From Acidobacteria bacterium 13_1_20CM_3_53_8 (GTDB taxonomy: Bacteria > Acidobacteriota > Blastocatellia > Pyrinomonadales > Pyrinomonadaceae): a stretch of DNA of 39,668 nt. A model generated the notes under the pieces. The model saw nothing but the letters and a program-made list of their open reading frames with translations. It searched no databases and was not told where the DNA came from. Position 1 is the stretch's first letter. The number at the start of each line of letters is the position of its first letter. Positions 9,601-18,089 of this stretch are shown piece by piece. The stretch spans positions 57,352-97,019 of the forward strand of contig MNJR01000115.1 of the NCBI GenBank assembly GCA_001920415.1, in the 5' to 3' direction. The translations under genes were made by a program, and so were the position numbers.

Positions 9601-10147
9601 ATCATCCGGCAACGATCTAATCATCTATGAAGATGACGAACAAACGGAGAGGCTGCGATTCACTTTCCCGCGCCAACCTGCGGGCAAGCGCCTCTGTCTG
9701 GCGGATTACTTCGCATCGAAAGAATCTGGTCGAATGGACGTTGTAGCGTTTCACCTTGTCACAGTCGGAAAGCAGGCGAGCGAGTATTCCCAAAAACTTT
9801 TCAAGTCGGACAACTATGCGGACTATCTATACTTTCACGGCCTGAGCGTGGAGAGCGCAGAGGCTCTGGCGGAACTCTGGCACAAGCGCATACGCGAAGA
9901 ACTCGGAATTGCAGAGCACGACGCGAAAGAGTTGACGAAACTTTTCCATCAGGGCTATCAAGGCTCGCGCTTCAGCTTCGGCTATCCTGCGTGCCCTAAC
10001 TTGGAAGATCAGACGAAACTCTTCGAGCTTCTTGACCCGTCGCGCATTGACGTTGAGTTGACAGAAGAGTTTCAGCTAGACCCTGAACAGTCAACGTCGG
10101 CTATCATTGTGCATCACCCGGAAGCGAAATATTTTTCGATAGATTGA
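6623..10147 (+). CDS. metH: cobalamin-dependent methionine synthase
   Basis: It makes methionine from homocysteine using 5-methyltetrahydrofolate and methylcobalamin, in the cytoplasm. All four modules are present. The homocysteine-binding barrel (about 1-320) has the zinc cysteines C224 (GMNCGTGP) and C290/C291 (GGCCGTTPEH). The pterin-binding barrel runs from about 340 (GERVNASGSKK). The cap and B12 domain (about 635-880) carry H733 in DVHDIGKN as lower axial ligand. The C-terminal AdoMet-dependent reactivation domain includes YGYFPCQSSGND and FSFGYPACPN. An in-frame ATG at 6590 would add 11 residues but lies inside a repeat arm; the ATG at 6623 fits family N-termini (FLDTLKERIIVFDGAMGT). 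No cobalamin riboswitch was recognised upstream. The stop overlaps the next gene's possible TTG start. Confidence 0.97.
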   Translation: MNKFLDTLKERIIVFDGAMGTNLQVQNLTLDDFGGLRFEGCNEHLLVTRPDAVEKVHTAFLDAGCDVIETNSFNGTPVDFSEYGIADKAYDMNVMAARLAKRIASDYSTKERPRWVAGSMGPGRKLPTLGHITFVELRAAYREQVRGLLDGGADLLIVETCQDLLQTKAALAAIFDEFKASGRRVPVIAQVTIEIFGTMLNGTEISAALTALEPFPIDIIGMNCGTGPRHMTDSIRYLCENAPLPVSVLPNAGLPSVKEGKMHYDETPESFVAQITHFARDFGVNVVGGCCGTTPEHLKLVVEAMRNVAPKRRDAKLIPSASSIFMQQPYVQDTSFLIVGERVNASGSKKMRDLLNAEDWDGLVSLAREQEREGAHVLDVNVDFVGRDGVLDMHELASRLVTNVKIPLMFDSTEWQKMEAGLEHAGGKCILNSTNYEDGEPRFAKVLEIAKKFGASVVIGTIDEEGMARAAEGKFKIAQRAYQQATEKYGVQAHDIFFDPLALPISTGIEEDRRNALETIEALRKIKKDLPGCFTILGVSNVSFGLNPASRVVLNSVFLHEAVEAGLDAAIVNASKIVPLNRIGERETEVAQELIYDRRKFEGDVCVYDPLTEFTKLFEGVTTKRDRKIENNLPVEERLKHHIIDGEKIGLEDNLKLALEKYSALDIINNILLDGMKVVGELFGSGQMQLPFVLQSAEAMKTAVRFLEPFMEKTGGATAKGTMVLATVKGDVHDIGKNLVDIILTNNGYRIINLGIKQPIENILNAYEEHKADAIGMSGLLVKSTLIMKDNLELMNERGINVPVVLGGAALTRRYVEDDLKSLYNGRLYYAKDAFDGLHTMDVLKGNGAQADGSVKTTVAELAAMDEESEELVGEDAKLGIRKLVRPRAVVKVSGDTTHTVRSDVREDVKIPRAPFYGSRVVEQISLDDVFAFINETALFKGQWQFKQGKRAAEDYRKLVAETVRPVYEELKERSKRERLLVPRTVYGYFPCQSSGNDLIIYEDDEQTERLRFTFPRQPAGKRLCLADYFASKESGRMDVVAFHLVTVGKQASEYSQKLFKSDNYADYLYFHGLSVESAEALAELWHKRIREELGIAEHDAKELTKLFHQGYQGSRFSFGYPACPNLEDQTKLFELLDPSRIDVELTEEFQLDPEQSTSAIIVHHPEAKYFSID

Positions 10148-11112
10148 AGCAGAAGGCAATGGCTTTGGCAGGTAGTGGGCAAGATTTGCACGAGCAATCA
10201 TTGAAACGAAAAGCGCTTGGTGAAAAGCCACTTGAGCCTTTGCCCGAAGAGTTGGCCGTTCTCTCAGGCTTTGAGCGCTTAGCCTTTCGCCTGACACGCC
10301 GTATGAACGAGGGACGGTGGAAGCGCTTCTGGACTTGGTGTCAGAAAACGTTCGGCGCGGGCTGGATTCATCTTTCAACCTACAATCTAATGCAAGTGTA
10401 CGGCATTGAGAACGTAGAAAGAGTGGATCACACGCGCCCCATCTTGCTAGTAGCCAATCATCGTTCGTTCTTCGACATGTACACTGTCTCGACCGCGCTT
10501 TTCCTGAAAACGCGCTGGCGCAAACAACTCTTCTTTCCAGTGCGCGGTCGTTTCTTCTACGATTCGCTCTTCGGCGTTCTGGTCAACTTCATAATGGGCT
10601 GGTGGTCAATGTTCCCGCCCTTCTTTTCAGGCGGCGAGAATCCGCTCATAGAAAAGAGAGAGTTTGATAAGTATTCCATGCGATTGCTCGCAGAGCTTTG
10701 CACGCATGGCGCAGGCAACGTCGTAGGCTTTCATCCAGAAGGCATGCGCAATCGCAACGCCGATCCCTACTCATTTCTTCGCGCTCAGCCCGGCGTAGGC
10801 AAGCTCATAAAGGACGCGCAGCCGCAGGTCATACCTGTTTTCATCGCGGGACTGGGCAACGAATTGCTTAAGCAAGTTTTGGGAAACTGGCGCGGAGGCG
10901 ACCCCGTTCGCATACATTTCGGGGAAAGATTGGATTTATCTTCGTTCGCTAATAGAAGAGATAGCGTACGCACGTACAAAGAGATTGCAGATTTTTTGAT
11001 GACCAAGATCGCTGAGCTTGGCGAAGCAGACAGGAGCATGTTTGCTAAAGGCAAAAGTAAAAAGGTAAAAGGCAAAAGTGAAGAGGATGAAAACAGTTCT
11101 ATTACTCTCTAA
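10144..11112 (+). CDS. PlsC-like 1-acylglycerol-phosphate acyltransferase
   Basis: A 322-residue lysophospholipid acyltransferase-family protein. It has the HX4D motif NHRSFFD (H106, D111 counting from the TTG) and the substrate-binding FHPEGMRNR motif, as used to acylate lysophosphatidic acid or a related acceptor at the membrane. The start is uncertain: TTG at 10144 overlaps the metH stop (TTGA), and ATG at 10159 is five codons later with AGAAGG only two bases upstream. The C-terminal tail KGKSKKVKGKSEE is encoded by tandem AAAGGCAAAAGT units belonging to an intergenic-type repeat, so the original protein may have ended earlier. It is likely cotranscribed with metH and the lipid kinase. Confidence 0.85.
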   Translation: MKQKAMALAGSGQDLHEQSLKRKALGEKPLEPLPEELAVLSGFERLAFRLTRRMNEGRWKRFWTWCQKTFGAGWIHLSTYNLMQVYGIENVERVDHTRPILLVANHRSFFDMYTVSTALFLKTRWRKQLFFPVRGRFFYDSLFGVLVNFIMGWWSMFPPFFSGGENPLIEKREFDKYSMRLLAELCTHGAGNVVGFHPEGMRNRNADPYSFLRAQPGVGKLIKDAQPQVIPVFIAGLGNELLKQVLGNWRGGDPVRIHFGERLDLSSFANRRDSVRTYKEIADFLMTKIAELGEADRSMFAKGKSKKVKGKSEEDENSSITL

Positions 11113-11182
11113 ATCTATTACTCTCTAAATCTGTAAAAGCGGCTTGCGGCCTAACTTTTTCCTTTTTACTTTTGCCTTATTA
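11041..11182. repeat. AT-rich inverted repeat plus 16-base tandem duplication
   Basis: Two AAAGGCAAAAGT units (within 11044-11080) are inversely matched by CTTTTTACTTTTGCC at 11161-11175, making a long hairpin that begins inside the acyltransferase gene and ends seven bases before the lipid kinase. Between the arms, ATTACTCTCTAAATCT occurs twice in perfect tandem (11101-11132). The first copy supplies the acyltransferase stop codon. Confidence 0.75.
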
Positions 11183-11188
11183 TAACTG

Positions 11189-12145
11189 ATGTCGAAATTA
11201 CCGCTTGTCATCGTCAACCCTGCTTCGGCTGGCGGCGCAACTCGCAGCGCTTGGCCCAGACAGGCTAGCGACCTTCGCACGCATTTCGGGGCGTTCAACT
11301 GCGCTTTCACCGAAAACGCAGGCGACGCTACGCGTCTTGCCGAAGCGGGCGCGCGCGATGGGCGCAAACTCATCATCGCATGCGGAGGCGACGGCACTGT
11401 CTCTGAAGTTGCAAACGGAATCTTGCGCTCAGGCCGTGAAGCAATTTTGGGGATATTGCCGAGCGGCACGGGCGGCGATTTTCGCAGGACACTGAAAATA
11501 CCCTCGCGCACTGCGGACGCTGCTCTGACCTTGCGCAATGGTAAGACGCGCAAGATTGATGTAGGTCGCGCCACTTACTACGATTCAAAAGGCTACGAAG
11601 TGACCAGATATTTTCTAGGCGTCGCTTCGTTCGGCATGAGCGCCGAAGTTATAGCGCGCGTCAAAGAAGATGATAAAGGTTTATTGCAGACAGCGACGCC
11701 GCGCATAATCGGCGGCAAACTCTCATACGCAATTGCTACAGCGCAGGCCACGCTCGCAAAACCGCGCACGCGCGTCAGAGTAAAGTTAGACGGTTCGACC
11801 GAGCGACATTTGACGGTCGCTCAATTCTGTATAGCCAACGCGCGATATTTCGGCGGCGGAATGAAGATAGCGCCCGACGCGCTACTAGACGACGGCGTAT
11901 TCGATGTCGTAGTCATAGACGACATCGGCGCTCTCAAGATTCTCGCCAACGGCCCGCAGCTATACTTCGGCACACATCTGTCAGTGGGCGGCGTTCACCT
12001 CACGCATGCCGCTATGGTAGAAGCCCGCCCTGCAAACAAAGATGAAAAGATCCCGATTGAAATTGATGGCGAACTGCCCGGTTACCTTCCAGCAAAATTT
12101 GAGATTCTTCCTCGCGCCCTGCACATAAGAACAGTGACTGTGTGA
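11189..12145 (+). CDS. diacylglycerol-kinase-family lipid kinase
   Basis: A 318-residue protein of the DagK/YegS/sphingosine-kinase family, which transfers phosphate from ATP to diacylglycerol or a similar lipid. The nucleotide loop CGGDGTVSEVANGIL (G66, D68) and the LPSGTGGDFRRTL motif are intact, and an IVNPASAGG motif sits at the N-terminus. The C-terminal half is the expected beta-rich domain ending in an IEIDGELPGYLPAKFEILP segment. It follows the acyltransferase on the same strand, so the pair could process glycerolipid intermediates. Its last codons and stop lie inside nested palindrome B. Confidence 0.9.
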   Translation: MSKLPLVIVNPASAGGATRSAWPRQASDLRTHFGAFNCAFTENAGDATRLAEAGARDGRKLIIACGGDGTVSEVANGILRSGREAILGILPSGTGGDFRRTLKIPSRTADAALTLRNGKTRKIDVGRATYYDSKGYEVTRYFLGVASFGMSAEVIARVKEDDKGLLQTATPRIIGGKLSYAIATAQATLAKPRTRVRVKLDGSTERHLTVAQFCIANARYFGGGMKIAPDALLDDGVFDVVVIDDIGALKILANGPQLYFGTHLSVGGVHLTHAAMVEARPANKDEKIPIEIDGELPGYLPAKFEILPRALHIRTVTV

Positions 12146-12423
12146 CAAGTGACGAGCAGGAAAGAACTTTTAATCTTTAATTTTTCAGTTTACAGAAAGA
12201 AGCTAATTGCTCTCTCTTATTAATCTATAGTGGTTCTCACTTGAATGCGACTCATGTCAGTACCGCCTGCGGTAGCGGGCGGGTCGTAGCCGCACCGATA
12301 CCCGCCCGCTACCGCAGGCGGTACTGACCTGCATGCCTTGATCAGAGTGGTCGCACCCAAGTGAGAACCGCTATAAATGAAAAATTAAAAGTGATTTCTG
12401 CTCGTCACTTGTCACTGTTCTTA
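12126..12423. repeat. three-layer nested palindrome B between convergent genes
   Basis: The outer layer runs TAAGAACAGTGAC, AAGTGACGAGCAG, then AT-rich (12126-12188), inversely matched at 12374-12423. The middle layer TATAGTGGTTCTCACTTG (12226-12243) is inversely matched at 12358-12375 with one mismatch. The inner core has perfect 29-base arms at 12256-12284 and 12300-12328, identical to palindrome A. It spans the lipid-kinase stop and the epimerase stop (12421-12423), so a bidirectional terminator role is plausible. Confidence 0.9.
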
Positions 12424-13497
12424 AATGCTGCCGAGAAAAGTTTCGCGCAGGTAGGCGACTGTATCTTGAAGTGTTTCGGCGGGGTCGCGTGGGTCGAAGC
12501 CGAGTTCGTTCGTGGCTTTGCTGTTGTCCAGATACCAGAAATATTCGGCCATCTCTACGGCTTCAGCTTCGACGGGCGAAGCCATGTTCCATTGACGAAA
12601 GAGTGCGTCAACAAATTGCGCGCCAGCGACTGTAATCTTTTTAGGAAGTGAGAGAACGGGTGCTGGCGTCTTAGTCAATCTTTCCAGCCGACCGAAGAAT
12701 TTCTTGAAAGACCAGTTGGCGCTTCCCAACAAATAGCGCTCGCCGTGTGCGCCTTTCTTCATCGCTGCAATGAAAGATTGCGCAACATCGCGCACGTCAA
12801 CGAAGCTTAGGCCGCCGGAAGGCATCGCGTTGATTTTACGCGCCATGAAATCCAGCACAACTTTCGTGGAGCTTAAACGTTCGTCGCCCGGCCCCATTAG
12901 CAAACTTGGGTTCATTATCACAAGGCGCAAGCCACGGCCATTGAAATGCTCAAGCGCGACGCGCTCCTGGTAAAACTTGCTCGCGTAATAAGGCCAGCGC
13001 GAGATGATCTCAACCGGCTGAGGAAAAGTTTCGTCAGGGGTCACATCGCCATTGTCTGTTACAGCAATCGTCCCGCTCGTGGATGCGAGCACGATTGACT
13101 TCACATCGCCAGCACGCGCAGCCTCGCACAACAGGCGAGTCCCGTTAACATGAATGTCATGCATCTGGCGCGCGTCCTCACGCTCGCGCGAGACTTTCCC
13201 GGCCAGATGATAGATTTCCTTCACGCCCTCTACGGCGCGTGCAACGTCATCAGCATTTGTAATCGAGCCTTCGACGCCATCAACACCAATCTCACGAATC
13301 CATTCAGGAATCGAAGTCGCCATCACGCGCAAGGTCTTAGCGCCCGATTCGACCAGTTGGCCCACAAGGTGCATCCCCAGAAAACCCGTGCCGCCCGTGA
13401 TTAAAATCTTCGGCTCTGCGCGCTTCGTCAACGAGGCTCTCTTCTTACTCGCAGATTTTTTCGCGCTCTTACGCGGCGCTCGTTTCTTCGTAGCCAT
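12421..13497 (-). CDS. NAD-dependent epimerase/dehydratase (extended SDR) with lysine-rich N-terminus
   Basis: A 358-residue extended short-chain dehydrogenase. The Rossmann motif GGTGFLG is at 35-41, YHLAGKVSRE marks the next strand, and the catalytic YYASK lies near residue 168. Such enzymes oxidise or reduce sugar nucleotides, sterols, dihydroflavonols or acyl intermediates; the substrate cannot be assigned. The first 30 residues are unusual, almost entirely K, R, A and S (KKRAPRKSAKKSASKKR), recalling histone-H1-like tails. They precede the conserved fold and could bind polyanions or membranes, or simply be an extension. It lies 115 bases downstream of the ElbD homologue on the same strand, separated by an AT-rich repeat, which suggests a related lipid pathway. 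Confidence 0.85.
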   Translation of the reverse strand: MATKKRAPRKSAKKSASKKRASLTKRAEPKILITGGTGFLGMHLVGQLVESGAKTLRVMATSIPEWIREIGVDGVEGSITNADDVARAVEGVKEIYHLAGKVSREREDARQMHDIHVNGTRLLCEAARAGDVKSIVLASTSGTIAVTDNGDVTPDETFPQPVEIISRWPYYASKFYQERVALEHFNGRGLRLVIMNPSLLMGPGDERLSSTKVVLDFMARKINAMPSGGLSFVDVRDVAQSFIAAMKKGAHGERYLLGSANWSFKKFFGRLERLTKTPAPVLSLPKKITVAGAQFVDALFRQWNMASPVEAEAVEMAEYFWYLDNSKATNELGFDPRDPAETLQDTVAYLRETFLGSI

Positions 13498-13498
13498 A

Positions 13499-13610
13499 AA
13501 AGCAGTTTTCAGTTTTTAGTTTTCAGTTTTCAGTTTGCAATTTTTAGTTCTAAGCTTTCAGAAAGAAGAGAACAGCTTTTAACTCAAAACTGAAAACTAA
13601 AAACTGTTCT
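13499..13610. repeat. AT-rich inverted repeat of 7-base units
   Basis: The left arm (13503-13560) reads as degenerate heptamers CAGTTTT, CAGTTTT, TAGTTTT, CAGTTTT and CAGTTTG. The right arm (13571-13610) is roughly its inverse (AAAACTGAAAACTAAAAACTG). It occupies the whole gap between the ElbD stop and the epimerase start, and could attenuate transcription between them. Confidence 0.8.
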
Positions 13611-13612
13611 TC

Positions 13613-16600
13613 TCAGTCTGAAGTGGCTGCGAATTGTATGCTGGATGGGTCTGCCTGCTCTCCTTGCGTTGTGCCGTTGCGCCGCTCTTTGTGAAGTCTG
13701 CGTTTGAGCGCTCGCACGTCGAAGCTGGTGCGCGTGCCGTCGCGCAGGTTTTCGACTTCGTGCCGGACTAAAGCGGCGATTAAACGATAAGCTTCGTTGC
13801 GGGAAAGCCCCTTTGTCATCTCTTCCAACTCTTCGTAAGAAAGGTAGCGGCCAATGCGCGCGCCAATGTCGCGGCTGCGTATAATATTAGACCCCTTCGG
13901 CAGCGCTTGATATGTTCCGTGTATGTAGATGGGCAGGATGCCTATCTTTGCGGCGAGCGCCAGATAACCAATGACGGGCTTGAAATCTGCCATCTCGCCT
14001 GTCATGGAGCGCGTGCCTTCCGGAAAGATGAGCGCGTTGTATCCCCTGTCAAGGAACGAGCGCGCGTGACGAAGCGATTGGCGCAGACTTCCGCTTCGCT
14101 CAATCGGAACGAGGCTGGTGAAATTGTCCATCACTGCGCGCTTGTACTTGTTATCGAAGAAGTAATCTGCGGCGGCGAGCGCAACCATGTCGCGCCCCGC
14201 TTCGCCCAGAGCCATCTTGACCAGTCCCATGTCCAGGTGCGATGTATGGTTCGCAGCTACGATGAAGTTAGTGTGAGCAGGAATATTCGTGCGCCCCTCG
14301 TAACGTGTTTTGAGAAACTTCTCGTAAAAAAGTTTCTGGGCAATATCAGCGCCCATGTTGCCGACGGTTCTGACGAAAGATGGGATGTAAATCTCGTCCT
14401 CTTCGCTCTCTGCGGTTTCACGCGATTGGCTGCGCTCACGGCGCGCGTTTGCGGCTGCGGTCTCGCGTCTGACCATGTTCGCCATCTCGCGTATGTCCTG
14501 AACTTCCGTCAAACGCTCAGGCGAAGATATAACGCCGCCGGCATTCTCAATCGCCGTAGCAAGCTCCACGTACATCAGACTGTCGAAGCCAAGATCGCTC
14601 AACCGCGTGTTCATGCTCAAACTGGAGCGAGGACGATTGGCTACCGTAGCAATAACGTCCAAGAGCCATGAAGCATCGCCCGTATCATCGCGCGTGGCTT
14701 CAAGGCGTGAAACGTTTCTGGCGCTCTGTTCGAGCACTTTCATGGCCTCTACCACTTCGCGTCTTTTGACTTTACGCGTGGCTGTGCGCGGAAGCTCCGC
14801 GTCCCAGAAATGCAGAACCTTGACGCGCTTGTAGAAGGGGAGCGTCGAAGAGATTTCCCTGAAATGCTCTTCCACTTTGCGACGAACTTCGGCGCGCGAA
14901 AGCGCTATGTCCTGGTCGTAATCTGGCACAACCATGCAGGCGACCTTCTCGCCTATTCCATCCGGGAGTCCGACGACGCTCAACTCTTTGATGAAAGACG
15001 ACGAGGCGTAAAGCTCTTCTATCTCGTCCGGGTAAACGTTCTTGCCGTTGGTGTCAACTATGATGTCTTTCGAGCGACCTACGAGATAAAGATTGCCTTC
15101 GTCATCAAGACGGCCAAGATCGCCCGTGTGCAGCCATCGCTCTATCAAAGTAGCGCGCGTAGCATCCTCGTTCTCATAATATCCGACCATCACGTTCGGC
15201 CCGCGCGCGACGACTTCGCCCACGCCGCTTGCGTCCGCGTCCAGAATCTTTATCTCAACGCCGGGCAGAGGCTTTCCGACGCTTCCCACTAGCAGGCTGT
15301 TCTGCGGGCGTGTCACAGTGAGAACGGGCGAGGCTTCCGTCAAACCGTAGCCTTCCAAAATTGTGAAACCGAAGCCCTGAAAATCTCTCTGAACTTTTTC
15401 ATTAAGTGCGGAGCCGCCGCTGATAAAATATCGTATGCGCCCGCCGAGTCCCTGATGAATTGGATAAAAGAGAAGCTGTCCCAAATTGAGCGGCGTCTTA
15501 TCGCGCAACCATGCGTTGAATCTGACAAGCATCTCTGCTGTGTTGCCTATCCATTCAGCGCGCTCGTGAAGACGTGTGATGATGCGACGGTCAAGCATCT
15601 CCCATAGCGCGGGCACGCCGACCATGCCTGTGACGTGGCCGTTTTTGATTGCGGTGGCAAGAGCTTCGCTAGATAGTTCGGGCAGGTAAGTTATCTGCGC
15701 GCCGCGACTGAGCGGAGTCAGAAATCCTGCCGAAAACTCGAACGTGTGATAGAGAGGCAGAACTGATAGCACGCCGTCGCTCGTTGACATATCGAAGACG
15801 GACGAGAGCATAGAGACCATGCTCGTCAAATTTCTGTGCGAGAGCATGACGCCTTTAGGTCGCCCCGTTGTGCCAGATGTGAAGATGAGCGATGCGACTG
15901 TCTGCGCTTGCACACGCTGCGGCAATAAACTGATGCGCTGATCTTCTACGGCGACGGGCGTCAACTCGAACACTTCATCGAAAGTCCAAACCTTTGTTTC
16001 AGAAAGTTCAGCCTGTGCCAACGCTTCATACAAATCCGCGCGCTCTTCAAGAACCGCAGAGCTTACAACGATTCCTGTAGCATCGCCCGCGCGAGCGAAG
16101 TTGACAATCTCGCTCGTAGAACTTTCGGGGTCTATGGGAATGCAGGTCGCTCCGGCTTTGAGCACGCCAAAGTATGTCATGCCCCATTCGGGCATGTTCT
16201 GGCTGACGAGCATCACGCGCGTTCCGGGTTTGACTCCCTGGCTTGCCAGAAAAGCAGCGGCGCGCGTCGCCAGTTCGCGCAAGTCCGCATAAGTGTATTG
16301 CTCCTTGCGCCCATCGCGCTCAATGCGCATTGCTACGCGCGTGGCGTGACGCTTGGTGCTTGTCTCAAAAAGTTCCAGAACGTCGCGGTAGGTATAGACG
16401 CGCTTAGGCTTCGCGCGCATCTCTTCTTCGAGCGTGGGCAGCACCCATTTCTGCAAGCCCGGAAGGTGAACTTTTATCCAGTAGTCGTACCAGTCAGTCT
16501 TTTCAGGCGACCAGCGAAGAAGTCCCTGCTCGTCTTTGCGTATGCGCGCGAAGAGCGAGCGCACGTTGTCTGCGCGAAAGACGTAAGCGTTCTCTACTGT

Positions 16601-18055
16601 GAAGGGACGGAACATGTCGAATGCTTCGACGGATTCGCGCGTCACTTCCTCAACGCGATCAATGCTCTCCTTCGCGCTGTCAATCACGTCAACAAGTCGC
16701 CCGCCGCCCCAACGGGGTCGCGCGCGATCAAGCCACGACGAAACTTTCTTCGCCGCAGAATTAATCATCGGCGTAGAAGTCTTTTCAAAGCGCTCGGGCG
16801 TGACCGGATAAGCTTCCATACGCCCAGCAATCTCGTTGACTACACGGAAGCCGCTCTCTTTCTCCTGAAAATGCTTGCGCTTGTAGAGTCCGACGAGGCT
16901 GATGATTCGCTCCATGTTATTCGGATTGGAATCGCCCGTCGCTGCCTGATGAACAAGACGCGGCTCTTCAATGCAAGCTTGCGCGGCGACGGCCAGCATC
17001 ACGGCTGAAACCTGGTCAACGGGCGTGATGTCTAGAATCAACTTTGGATTAGAGGGAATCTGCGTCTGCCCTTTGAGCGTGAGGAAGATTATAGGCGCTG
17101 TCGTCGTAAAGCCTTCGTTCCAGCCGGGGAAGGGATAGCTTTCGGCAGATTCTACAATGCTTGGGCGAACGATTGAGCGAACTATGCTGGCTTCAGCGGC
17201 CACGAGTTGTTCGCCCAGGCTTTTAGTGTAAGTGTAAATGTTGGGCCAACCCCAGAATGCGGCGCGCTCGATGCCGAGTTCAGTAAGCCGCGTGCGCGTC
17301 CACATCTTGCGCTCGCGCGCGACCGCCAATCCCATAGCGTCCAGATCATCCGGGTCGCGCCCCTCTTCCATGAGCCGCTTGCGCGCCTGCTCGCGGAATT
17401 TTGCGGCCATCAAATGGTCGCGCGCCTCTTCCTTCACACGGTCTGAGAGTTTTGCGCAATCGCGTATCTCCTGCTCTACGTCGAACTCAACGCCCTCCAA
17501 CTCTTCGCGTCGCGGGAAGTAGCCTATGACAGGATCGCTTTCCCAAACGGGGCCGGAACGATTGCCCGCGACAAAGCAGGTCGAGACGTGAACGAGAGCG
17601 GGGCGCTTCATGCGCTTTGCGAAAGCTATAACATTCTGCGTGCCCACTACGTTCGTGCGCAGCGCGCTTTCGAGTGTGGGATTGAATGTGACATTGCCAG
17701 CGCTGTTGATGACCACGTCAACGTCGTCCGCAATCCTTTGCGCCTCTTCTTCCGTGTAGCCAAGATTATCGTCGCCAATGTCGCCGCCTACGATTGCGAC
17801 CTTCTCACGAATGAAACCCTCGAACGCGCTCCCGTATCGCTCGCGCAACGGGTCAAACGGCGGAGCGGTGATGACGTGATTCCAGAACCGAGTCTCAGAC
17901 TCTTCCTGCGAGCGAGCGCGCACGGTCACGTGCACACGCCCTATGTTAGGGAAGCGATGCAAGAGCATGCTCAGCGTGACCTTGCCAAGAAAGCCCGTGC
18001 TCCCTATAAGGAAGATTTTTCTGTCCCCGTAAATTTCGGTCGGAGAAAGTTTCAT
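13613..18055 (-). CDS. elbD: ElbD-type ether-lipid enzyme: acyl reductase, AMP ligase, ACP, acyltransferase
   Basis: A 1480-residue four-domain protein. First comes a fatty-acyl-reductase-type NAD-binding domain (GSTGFLGKV near 17; YTYTK near 275). Second is an acyl-CoA-synthetase-like AMP-binding domain (about 560-1110), with LIFTSGTTGRPKGVMLSH near 730 and a YGLTEASP motif. Third is an acyl carrier protein whose phosphopantetheine serine is in LGFDSLMYVEL (about 1152). Fourth is a PlsC acyltransferase (NHTSHLD near 1265; FPEGTRS near 1342). This domain set is that of ElbD, shown in Myxococcus xanthus to be needed for bacterial ether-lipid formation; ether lipids and elbD homologues are also known in subdivision-4 acidobacteria. 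Presumably an acyl chain is activated, loaded, reduced and transferred at the inner membrane. It follows higA by 34 bases. Confidence 0.88.
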   Translation of the reverse strand: MKLSPTEIYGDRKIFLIGSTGFLGKVTLSMLLHRFPNIGRVHVTVRARSQEESETRFWNHVITAPPFDPLRERYGSAFEGFIREKVAIVGGDIGDDNLGYTEEEAQRIADDVDVVINSAGNVTFNPTLESALRTNVVGTQNVIAFAKRMKRPALVHVSTCFVAGNRSGPVWESDPVIGYFPRREELEGVEFDVEQEIRDCAKLSDRVKEEARDHLMAAKFREQARKRLMEEGRDPDDLDAMGLAVARERKMWTRTRLTELGIERAAFWGWPNIYTYTKSLGEQLVAAEASIVRSIVRPSIVESAESYPFPGWNEGFTTTAPIIFLTLKGQTQIPSNPKLILDITPVDQVSAVMLAVAAQACIEEPRLVHQAATGDSNPNNMERIISLVGLYKRKHFQEKESGFRVVNEIAGRMEAYPVTPERFEKTSTPMINSAAKKVSSWLDRARPRWGGGRLVDVIDSAKESIDRVEEVTRESVEAFDMFRPFTVENAYVFRADNVRSLFARIRKDEQGLLRWSPEKTDWYDYWIKVHLPGLQKWVLPTLEEEMRAKPKRVYTYRDVLELFETSTKRHATRVAMRIERDGRKEQYTYADLRELATRAAAFLASQGVKPGTRVMLVSQNMPEWGMTYFGVLKAGATCIPIDPESSTSEIVNFARAGDATGIVVSSAVLEERADLYEALAQAELSETKVWTFDEVFELTPVAVEDQRISLLPQRVQAQTVASLIFTSGTTGRPKGVMLSHRNLTSMVSMLSSVFDMSTSDGVLSVLPLYHTFEFSAGFLTPLSRGAQITYLPELSSEALATAIKNGHVTGMVGVPALWEMLDRRIITRLHERAEWIGNTAEMLVRFNAWLRDKTPLNLGQLLFYPIHQGLGGRIRYFISGGSALNEKVQRDFQGFGFTILEGYGLTEASPVLTVTRPQNSLLVGSVGKPLPGVEIKILDADASGVGEVVARGPNVMVGYYENEDATRATLIERWLHTGDLGRLDDEGNLYLVGRSKDIIVDTNGKNVYPDEIEELYASSSFIKELSVVGLPDGIGEKVACMVVPDYDQDIALSRAEVRRKVEEHFREISSTLPFYKRVKVLHFWDAELPRTATRKVKRREVVEAMKVLEQSARNVSRLEATRDDTGDASWLLDVIATVANRPRSSLSMNTRLSDLGFDSLMYVELATAIENAGGVISSPERLTEVQDIREMANMVRRETAAANARRERSQSRETAESEEDEIYIPSFVRTVGNMGADIAQKLFYEKFLKTRYEGRTNIPAHTNFIVAANHTSHLDMGLVKMALGEAGRDMVALAAADYFFDNKYKRAVMDNFTSLVPIERSGSLRQSLRHARSFLDRGYNALIFPEGTRSMTGEMADFKPVIGYLALAAKIGILPIYIHGTYQALPKGSNIIRSRDIGARIGRYLSYEELEEMTKGLSRNEAYRLIAALVRHEVENLRDGTRTSFDVRALKRRLHKERRNGTTQGEQADPSSIQFAATSD

Positions 18056-18089
18056 ACTTACTGCCAGCGCGTTATCCCATCCTAGATGC

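Noticed and set aside
13907-17008. several long plus-strand frames opposite the ElbD gene
   Set aside because: The minus strand carries an unbroken, motif-verified protein; the antisense frames show no domain features.
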